Part shown: positions 1 to 5,363 of the stretch, piece after piece
How the letters are laid out: each line of letters begins with the position of its first letter
Numbering within the stretch: position 1 is the first letter of the stretch
From: Candidatus Alistipes excrementipullorum
GTDB taxonomy: Bacteria; Bacteroidota; Bacteroidia; Bacteroidales; Rikenellaceae
Direction: 5' to 3'
Assembly (NCBI GenBank): GCA_019113665.1
Contig: DXGW01000158.1
Span: 1 to 7,399, forward strand
DNA: 7,399 bases
Notes under the pieces: model-generated
What the model was told of the DNA's origin: nothing
Databases searched by the model: none
Seen by the model: the letters and a program-made list of their open reading frames with translations, nothing else
Position numbers and translations under genes: made by a program

Positions 1-743
1 AACTCAACTACCGGCAGGCCCAACTGAATACGGAGAACAACCGCCAGAACGTGCGTTTCATGCTTGTCGGAGACTATCTCGAACTCTACAAACTCGACAA
101 CCAGTCGGCCGTTTTCCGCAAGAACATCGAACAGACACGGTGCCTGTTGTCGGATATCCGTGCAAAATACAACGAAGGTCTGGTCATCAAGAATGACATT
201 ACCCGTTATGAACTGCTGTTGCGCCAGCGCAGGTCGACGTCGCTGATGAAACAGGAGCAGGCACAGCGTCTTGACCAGACCGAAGCAGGCATAAAGCTGG
301 CGGAAGCGGCCCTCGACCTTGCCCGTTTGAACCTATCGTACACCGTTATACTTGCGCCGTGTGACGGTACTACCGGACGCAAGAACATACAGGAGGGCCA
401 GCTGATACAGCCCGGACAGACGATAGTCGACATAGTCGACGCCAATGACATATGGGTCGTAGCCAATTACAAGGAGACGCAGACGGCCAACATCGCCGAA
501 GGCCAACAGGTCGACATCAAGGTCGATGCTGTTCCGGGTGTCGTATTCTCGGGCATGGTCAGGTCCATATCCCGCGCCACCGGAGCCAGTTTCTCGCTGA
601 TACCGCAGGACAATTCGGCCGGTAATTTCGTAAAGGTGGAACAGCGTATTCCAGTGCGAATAGAGTTTACCGCCGACAACGACTCTCTCGATATGGCCCG
701 CCTGCGTGCCGGTATGAATGTCGAGTGCGAAGTAAAATACTGA
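1..743 (+). CDS. OEP (TolC-like)-HlyD/EmrA chimeric efflux protein, 5' partial
   Basis: The frame is open from the left edge (first full codon at 3) to the TGA at 741-743, giving 246 visible residues. The true start lies outside the window. The GTG at 51 is only an internal Val in a conserved stretch. Residues encoded by about 3-212 look like the first helical repeat of a Bacteroidales TolC-family outer membrane factor: a DYLELYKLDNQ helix, a KNIEQT helix, then the periplasmic-tip motif GLVIKNDITRYE at 177-212. From about 213 the same frame reads as the second half of an EmrA/HlyD adaptor. This comprises the descending coiled-coil helix, LNLSYT (327-344), the C-terminal lipoyl half with APCDG (354-368), WVVANYKETQ, then a beta-barrel with PQDNSAGNFVKVEQRIPVRI (603-662) and the terminal LRAGMNVE. 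The adaptor's inner-membrane anchor, first lipoyl half and ascending helix are absent from the visible part, as is the OEP C-terminal half. Such adaptors normally link an MFS exporter to the outer membrane channel, and an MFS gene follows after 4 bp. An in-frame deletion joining neighbouring OEP and HlyD genes, a genuine fusion, or an assembly error could each explain it. Domain assignments are from memory of the families. Confidence 0.85.
   Translation, partial: LNYRQAQLNTENNRQNVRFMLVGDYLELYKLDNQSAVFRKNIEQTRCLLSDIRAKYNEGLVIKNDITRYELLLRQRRSTSLMKQEQAQRLDQTEAGIKLAEAALDLARLNLSYTVILAPCDGTTGRKNIQEGQLIQPGQTIVDIVDANDIWVVANYKETQTANIAEGQQVDIKVDAVPGVVFSGMVRSISRATGASFSLIPQDNSAGNFVKVEQRIPVRIEFTADNDSLDMARLRAGMNVECEVKY
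198..230 (+). other. Junction between OEP-derived and HlyD-derived coding sequence
   Basis: Homology appears to switch from outer membrane factor to membrane fusion protein here, without loss of frame. Upstream, DITRYEL is the conserved helix just after the OEP periplasmic tip. Downstream, LLRQRRSTSLMKQ resembles the adaptor segment that leads into the descending hairpin helix, where Bacteroides HlyD proteins have a Tyr-Asp-Ala-Leu-like sequence. Both parents probably encode Tyr-(Glu/Asp) at this point, so a short shared stretch around TATGA (207-211) could have mediated recombination. The exact breakpoint cannot be fixed without the parental genes. Confidence 0.55.
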
Positions 744-747
744 TGCC

Positions 748-2340
748 ATGCATGCAACTGCCCCGTTCTCGATACCCGCGATAAGGAGTTTCGTCCCCGA
801 GAAGGTAAAACCGTGGATCATCATCTGTTTTGTGGCTATCTTCCAGCTGTCCGGCGGCGTATACCTCGCGGCCATCAGCCAGATGGTCGGATCGACCACC
901 CTGATGCAGGAGGACATAATGATGGCCGGCTATGCCTCGATGGTAGGTATGGCGCTGACCTTCACCGTGATGTTCAGGCTGAAATTCAGGTTCCCTTCAA
1001 AGGTGGCGTTTACCGTATGTTCGGTCATGATCATAGCCTGCAATCTCGCATGCATGAATACGGGCTCCCTGCCGGTGTTGTTCGCCGCATGTTTTGTCGC
1101 CGGCGTATTCCGCATGTGGGGTACATTCGAATGCATGTCAACCATACAGCTGTGGCTGACGCCAGTGCGTGACATGTCGGTCTTTTTCTGCTGCATACAG
1201 CTTATGGTGCACGGTTCGATACAGCTGACCGGCATTACGACCACATATGTCGCTTTCCTTGCAGAATGGAGATACATGCACTGGCTGGTGATAGGCCTGC
1301 AGTTACTGCTGCTGCTTGCAACTACCCTGCTGTTCCGTACTTTCCGCGCCATGCGCAAGCTGCCGCTCTATGGAATAGACTGGCTTGGAGGCGTGCTGTG
1401 GGGAATTACGGTGTTGTCGGCACTTTTCGTTTGCAACTACGGCGATTATTATGACTGGTTCGAGTCGGTGTATATACGTATGGCCACTGTATTGGCTGTC
1501 GTATGCCTTCCACTGAACCTGTGGCGGGCTTCGTTCATACGCCACCCCTACATAACGATAGATACGATATGCTATCCGGTCGTATGGAAGACACTGCTGC
1601 TTTATCTGGTTTTCGATCTGCTGCTGGCACCTTCGCACATGATCGAAAATCTATATGCGGGTGCGGTTCTCGGTTACGACTCTCTGAATATGGCTTTCCT
1701 GAACTGGGCGGTGCTCGCCGGTGTGGTCTTAGGGGTACTGTTTACATGGAGGACTTTTGCCGTGCGCAAATGGCCGTACAAAACCACTGCTGCCATAGCT
1801 TTCGGAGCCGCCACGCTATACTGTATCTCCTTTTACTTCACCATAGACTACAACCTTCCGAAGGGAGCATTGATTCTGCCGCTTTTCCTGCGTGGAAGCG
1901 CATGTGTGATTCTCGGAGCATGTTTCCTGACAGCATTGACGCGCATACCGGTATTCCCGCACTTCGCACAGTCCTTGTCGATGCAGGCTTTTGTCAGCGC
2001 ATCGCTGGGCGGCGCGATCGGCGGTGCAGCCATAGACCACATATTCAAGGTATTCACAAAGCAAAACGCTCTTGTGCTCGGGTCTACTCTCGACAATGTC
2101 AATCCCGAGGCATCGCACATGCCGTTCGGTGAACTGGTCGGTGCATTGCAGCAACAGGCTATGATGGTATCGATGAAAGAGATATTCGGCTGGTTGTCGT
2201 TGCTCGGCATACTGTGCCTGCTACTCTTCTTCATACACGAAAGTGACCTTATACGGCCATACAAGGCCATACACCCCACTTTCAAATCTATCCGTAATAT
2301 GATAAAACGGGAGTACATCGACAACACGGCCAACAACTGA
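748..2340 (+). CDS. MFS multidrug exporter, DHA2/EmrB-like, 14 TM
   Basis: This is a complete 530-residue inner-membrane protein, a usual length for 14-helix DHA2 drug:proton antiporters of the EmrB type. Hydrophobic segments occur at about 22-44, 58-76, 86-103, 107-127, 144-163, 176-197, 211-231, 243-260, 280-300, 313-335, 345-365, 372-397, 410-432 and 478-497. The N-terminus (KPWIIICFVAIFQLSGGVYL) and the following QEDIMMAGYASMVGM segment are characteristic of the Bacteroidales MFS proteins encoded beside OEP and HlyD genes. The membrane-embedded glycine-rich stretch SASLGGAIGGAAID is at 417-430. The ATG at 748 follows the upstream stop by 4 bp, so translational coupling is likely. Other ATGs nearby (743, 752) are out of frame. 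The gene would normally supply the energised component of a tripartite MFS-adaptor-channel pump. Its substrate cannot be read from the sequence. Family assignment is firm and drug export is inferred. Confidence 0.9.
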   Translation: MHATAPFSIPAIRSFVPEKVKPWIIICFVAIFQLSGGVYLAAISQMVGSTTLMQEDIMMAGYASMVGMALTFTVMFRLKFRFPSKVAFTVCSVMIIACNLACMNTGSLPVLFAACFVAGVFRMWGTFECMSTIQLWLTPVRDMSVFFCCIQLMVHGSIQLTGITTTYVAFLAEWRYMHWLVIGLQLLLLLATTLLFRTFRAMRKLPLYGIDWLGGVLWGITVLSALFVCNYGDYYDWFESVYIRMATVLAVVCLPLNLWRASFIRHPYITIDTICYPVVWKTLLLYLVFDLLLAPSHMIENLYAGAVLGYDSLNMAFLNWAVLAGVVLGVLFTWRTFAVRKWPYKTTAAIAFGAATLYCISFYFTIDYNLPKGALILPLFLRGSACVILGACFLTALTRIPVFPHFAQSLSMQAFVSASLGGAIGGAAIDHIFKVFTKQNALVLGSTLDNVNPEASHMPFGELVGALQQQAMMVSMKEIFGWLSLLGILCLLLFFIHESDLIRPYKAIHPTFKSIRNMIKREYIDNTANN

Positions 2341-2362
2341 TGGCGTGTGTGCCGTCCCGCCG

Positions 2363-3058
2363 TTAGTGCCCGCCGAGTATTTCGGTAGCGTGTGCTGCGT
2401 ATTGCTGGCCTATCGGCAGCGACAACTCCCTGTTCCGTAGTAATACACGCGAGCGGGTGAATGAATCTACGGCTGCGATGGAGACGACATATGAGCGGTG
2501 TATGCGCAGGAACATCGATTCCGGCAGCATGTCGGTTACCGCCTTGAGATTGGCCCGTGTCAGTACATGACCGCCCGAAGCCCGCACGATCTTGACGTAG
2601 TTGCCGAGTGCTTCGATATAGAGAATATCCGATATCGGTATGCTCACATTGGTGTATTCCTGTTTGACGACGATGTTTTCGGAGCCCAGGGAGCGGTGTG
2701 CCTCAATACGGCGCAAGGCCTTGTCGACTGCCGTTTCGAAACGTTCATACGAGAATGGTTTGTGAAGGAAATCCACGGCATCGAGATCGAAGCCGTCGAG
2801 AGCATAACGGGCATGTGCCGTCGTGAAGATGAAGCAGCACTCCTGCGGAAGCATGTCGGCGATCTCAAGGCCGTTGATGCTGTTCATCTGTATGTCGAGA
2901 AAGACCAGGTCTGGCTTGCGGCGGCGTATTGCCTCCAGTCCGACATGCGGCTCGCTGTATGTGGTCAGTTCCATTCCGCCCTTGCGGCGGCAGAACTGCT
3001 CGATGACGAGCAGCGCCATCGGCTCGTCGTCAATTGCTATGCAGGTTATCTCTTTCAT
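2363..3058 (-). CDS. LytTR-family response regulator
   Basis: This 231-residue cytoplasmic transcription factor belongs to the LytR/AlgR/AgrA class. The receiver domain covers about 3-120, with the acidic pair D10-D11, phospho-acceptor D55 (in DLVFLDIQM), T80 of FTTAH and K100 of HKPF, so all key receiver residues are present. A LytTR DNA-binding domain occupies about 127-228, with the recognisable VKQEYTNVSI, DILYIEALGNYVKI, FLRIHRSYVVS and ELSLPIGQQY segments. The ATG (complement of 3056-3058) overlaps the kinase stop codon as ATGA, so the two are translated from one message and are almost certainly partners. The gene ends 22 bp from the convergent MFS gene. A candidate target is the pair of direct repeats at 4133-4164, upstream of the RND operon (inference). 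Its length is normal for the family. Confidence 0.95.
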   Translation of the reverse strand: MKEITCIAIDDEPMALLVIEQFCRRKGGMELTTYSEPHVGLEAIRRRKPDLVFLDIQMNSINGLEIADMLPQECCFIFTTAHARYALDGFDLDAVDFLHKPFSYERFETAVDKALRRIEAHRSLGSENIVVKQEYTNVSIPISDILYIEALGNYVKIVRASGGHVLTRANLKAVTDMLPESMFLRIHRSYVVSIAAVDSFTRSRVLLRNRELSLPIGQQYAAHATEILGGH

Positions 3059-4062
3059 TTCAGTCTGATGTTAAGGCGGGTGCGGAATATATTCCCGACG
3101 GTCGTTGACTCAAGTTCGAACCGGCCTGGATACAGCAGACCCAAACGTTTGCGACAGTTGTCCATGCCGATGGCCGAACTGTCATTTGTTCTCGGCTGCA
3201 TTATCGAGTTCTCGGTTTCGAACCGCAGTAAGTTGTCATGAAGGCTTATCGATATGTATATCGTGCAGTCCGTGTCCGGCGATGTGCCGTACTTGAATGC
3301 GTTTTCCACGAACGTTATCAGTATCATCGGCGGAACAAGCGTCTGCTCGTTGTCGACGTCTACGGTAAAATCAACATGCGTGTGACGGTTCAGACGCAGC
3401 ATCTGCAGGTCGACGTATTGCCGTATGTATGCGATCTCGCTGCCTATGGGAATGGTGTCGGAGGCCGCCTGCGTGTACATGTATCGCAGAATGTCGGAAA
3501 ATTTGACAAAGGCCGATTCGGTCTTGTCCGAACCCGACACGACCATCGCATAGAGCGTATTCAGTGTATTGAAGAGGAAGTGCGGGTTGATCTGTGCCTT
3601 GTAGAGGGCCAGTTCGGCCTTGTTTTTCTCGGCCTCGATCTCCTGTTTCGACAATATCTGGCGGAAAAGTTCGAACAGGAGTTCTATGGCGAGCGAAAAG
3701 CCGGTTATCATGAGGAAGAAGACCCATATGGTCTGTGTGCGTATGTCGATACGTATGGCCATCTGCCGGGCGTCCGTCTGCGCACCGGTATTTGGCATGG
3801 GGAAATAGGTGAACAGTACGGTCACCGCAATCAACACCGACAGCAGTATTGTTATGGTCAGATATTTCTTTTGCATGAACAGCTGCGGTATGTTGGCTAT
3901 CCTATATACAGTGTACAGTCCGTATATATATACGATAAGTGTTATGAGAAAGGCCATGTTGTTGACGATCCATTTGTCCACCGGCAGCAGTGTTATGACA
4001 AGAGGTATGATTATGGCGCAAAACAGAAAATCGATGTATATGGGAATCCTGGTGTATGTCAT
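3055..4062 (-). CDS. LytS/YehU-like sensor histidine kinase (His_kinase PF06580 type)
   Basis: This 335-residue inner-membrane kinase has four predicted transmembrane helices (about 9-27, 36-54, 68-86, 112-132) and no large periplasmic sensor, so signal detection probably occurs in or near the membrane. A short coiled-coil linker (138-155) leads to the phospho-acceptor motif QINPHFLFNTLNTLYAM with H161. The N box PPMILITFVENAFKYGT (245-260) contains E253 and N254 for Mg-ATP binding. The last glycine box is AIGMDNCRKRLGLLYPG (297-313), a variant of the common GIGLxNxxxRL. The ATG lies at the complement of 4060-4062, about 17-24 nt downstream of a perfect -7 box. The stop overlaps the regulator start by 4 bp. 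It would autophosphorylate and pass phosphate to D55 of the downstream regulator. The signal is unknown. The divergent RND pump suggests an envelope or toxic-compound cue (inference). Confidence 0.94.
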   Translation of the reverse strand: MTYTRIPIYIDFLFCAIIIPLVITLLPVDKWIVNNMAFLITLIVYIYGLYTVYRIANIPQLFMQKKYLTITILLSVLIAVTVLFTYFPMPNTGAQTDARQMAIRIDIRTQTIWVFFLMITGFSLAIELLFELFRQILSKQEIEAEKNKAELALYKAQINPHFLFNTLNTLYAMVVSGSDKTESAFVKFSDILRYMYTQAASDTIPIGSEIAYIRQYVDLQMLRLNRHTHVDFTVDVDNEQTLVPPMILITFVENAFKYGTSPDTDCTIYISISLHDNLLRFETENSIMQPRTNDSSAIGMDNCRKRLGLLYPGRFELESTTVGNIFRTRLNIRLK

Positions 4063-4084
4063 TTTCGCGTGTTATGTTACGATA

Positions 4085-4092
4085 CAAAGATA
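4085..4092 (-). promoter_or_regulatory. Bacteroidetes -7 box for kinase-regulator operon
   Basis: The minus strand reads TATCTTTG, a full match to the Bacteroidetes -7 consensus TAnnTTTG. It predicts transcription starting near 4077-4080 and a leader of about 15-18 nt before the kinase ATG at 4062. I see no good TTTG -33 element at the expected distance, so basal strength may be modest. Confidence 0.55.
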
Positions 4093-4121
4093 CGACTTTA
4101 ACGATTAATTACCACCGTGCC

Positions 4122-4164
4122 TTTCCGCGGCATTCGTCACCACATTTTCCGCGTTCGTCACCAC
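4122..4164 (+). repeat. Tandem direct repeats, candidate LytTR regulator operator
   Basis: The 11-mer TTCGTCACCAC occurs exactly at 4133-4143 and 4154-4164, a 21-bp period or two helical turns. Each copy is preceded by TTTCCGCG (4122-4129 and 4146-4153), with three extra bases (GCA) in the first unit. LytTR regulators such as AgrA bind short direct repeats on one DNA face (9-bp repeats with 12-bp spacers, also a 21-bp period). The pair lies roughly 40-72 bp upstream of the predicted RND transcription start, an activator position. The repeats are seen directly. Binding by the adjacent regulator is inference. Confidence 0.55.
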
Positions 4165-4191
4165 TCGGACAGCCTTAGCACAACTATTCCA

Positions 4192-4199
4192 TAATTTTG
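4192..4199 (+). promoter_or_regulatory. Bacteroidetes -7 box for RND efflux operon
   Basis: TAATTTTG is a full match to the TAnnTTTG consensus. Transcription is expected to start near 4204-4207, leaving an A-rich leader of about 36 nt before the adaptor ATG at 4242. No convincing -33 TTTG lies 19-21 bp upstream, which fits a promoter that depends on an activator bound at the repeats just upstream. Confidence 0.6.
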
Positions 4200-4241
4200 C
4201 GTTACTGTATGCGAATCATAAATTCAAAACATATAAAAAAG

Positions 4242-5354
4242 ATGAAAGCAAGCACCTATCCACTGCTCCTTTGCCTGCTGTTTTTGAGCGCGTGCAACGG
4301 GGATCGTCAGAACGTGTCCGGCGGAGACTACAGGACTTTGACCGTACAGACCAGTGACCTGACATTAACGTCGAACTATGCAGCCGCATTGCGTGGCCGC
4401 CAAACGGTCGAGATACGCCCGCAGGTCAGCGGCGTAATAACCGACATATGCATAGACGAGGGCGATGCCGTCAAAAAGGGGCAGGTCCTGTTTGTCATAG
4501 ACCAGGTGCCGTATCGGGCAGCTCTCGATGTGGCCGTGGCAAATGTCAAGAGCGCCGAAGCCAAGTTGCGTACGGCACAGCTGACGGCTGACAGCAAGGA
4601 GGAACTTTTCAAGGAACATGTCGTGTCGGATTTCGATCGCCAAATGGCGGTAAACGAGTTGCTGGAGGCGCAGGCTGCGCTGGCACAGGCAAAGGCCGAG
4701 GAGACGAAAGCCCGCAGTGACCTGTCGTATACCGAGGTCAAAAGCCCTGTCAACGGAGTGGCGAGTATGATACCCTACCGTGTCGGAGCACTTGTGAGCA
4801 GCAGCATATCCGAACCTTTGGTTACGGTAACCGACGATTCGGAGATATACGCATATTTCTCGATGGCCGAAAACCAGATGCTCGATCTCATACAACAATA
4901 CGGGTCGCTGTCAGATGCAAGGTCGAAAATGCCGGCCGTAAGCCTCGTTATGAGCAACGGCGCGACATACGGGCATGAAGGCAGGATCAACGCTATCAGC
5001 GGTACGATAGACGAGAGTACCGGTGCCGTCGGTTTCCGTGCTGTCTTCGATAATCCCGCACATCTGCTGCGAAATGGCGGCAACGGAACGATTGGCATTC
5101 CCGTAAGCCGTGAGGATTGCATAGTTATCCCGCAGGCGGCCACATACGAGATACAGAACAAGATTTTCGTGTACAAGGTTGTAGACGGCAAAGCGCAGTC
5201 GGCGCAAATACAGGTGTACAAGTATAATGACGGAAACAACTACATCGTGGAGTCTGGCCTCAAAGTCGGCGATACGATAATTGCCGAAGGTGCCGGACTG
5301 GTACGTGAAGGCACGGTCGTAAAGACTTCTGAAAGTGTCGAATCGGCAAAATAA
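4242..5354 (+). CDS. RND efflux periplasmic adaptor, AcrA/MexA-like lipoprotein
   Basis: This 370-residue membrane fusion protein is periplasmic and anchored by lipid. The start is set at ATG 4242 because it gives a clean lipoprotein signal peptide with lipobox LSAC (C18) and lies downstream of the predicted transcription start. In-frame TTG 4197 overlaps the -7 box, and ATG 4209 would leave almost no leader and spoil the signal. Domains: first lipoyl half at about 54-89 (RPQVSGVITDICIDEGDAVK), alpha-hairpin at about 92-160, second lipoyl half at about 162-198 (SYTEVKSPVNGV), beta-barrel at about 200-290, and membrane-proximal domain at about 295-365. The hairpin carries the conserved tip region ELFKEHVVSDFDRQ (121-134). 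It bridges the RND permease encoded 9 bp downstream to an outer membrane channel whose gene is not in the window. Length is normal for the family. The upstream direct repeats and the divergent kinase-regulator operon suggest two-component control. Confidence 0.94.
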   Translation: MKASTYPLLLCLLFLSACNGDRQNVSGGDYRTLTVQTSDLTLTSNYAAALRGRQTVEIRPQVSGVITDICIDEGDAVKKGQVLFVIDQVPYRAALDVAVANVKSAEAKLRTAQLTADSKEELFKEHVVSDFDRQMAVNELLEAQAALAQAKAEETKARSDLSYTEVKSPVNGVASMIPYRVGALVSSSISEPLVTVTDDSEIYAYFSMAENQMLDLIQQYGSLSDARSKMPAVSLVMSNGATYGHEGRINAISGTIDESTGAVGFRAVFDNPAHLLRNGGNGTIGIPVSREDCIVIPQAATYEIQNKIFVYKVVDGKAQSAQIQVYKYNDGNNYIVESGLKVGDTIIAEGAGLVREGTVVKTSESVESAK

Positions 5355-5363
5355 CGGCAGATT

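Noticed and set aside
51..53. GTG at 51 as a start codon for the first gene
   Set aside because: The frame stays open to the left edge, and the preceding 16 residues continue the conserved OEP helix, so the GTG is an internal valine.
427..441. GTCGAC-ATA-GTCGAC repeat
   Set aside because: It lies inside the conserved lipoyl region coding for Val-Asp-Ile-Val-Asp, so the repeat is explained by codon choice.
2341..2362. Possible bidirectional terminator between the converging MFS and regulator genes
   Set aside because: Only a 4-5 bp GC stem (2341-2345 with 2358-2362) with a 12-base loop and no T-tract can be drawn. This is too weak to call.
2498..4101. Long plus-strand open frames of 247 and 287 codons (2498-3241 and 3238-4101) opposite the regulator and kinase genes, overlapping by ATGA
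   Set aside because: They are antisense shadows of two well-supported genes. Their apparent ATGA overlap is chance near the kinase C-terminus, and their translations show no recognisable family features or plausible starts.
4197..4211. TTG 4197 or ATG 4209 as start of the RND adaptor
   Set aside because: TTG overlaps the -7 box, and ATG 4209 lies at or just after the predicted transcription start. Only ATG 4242 gives a clean lipoprotein signal peptide.
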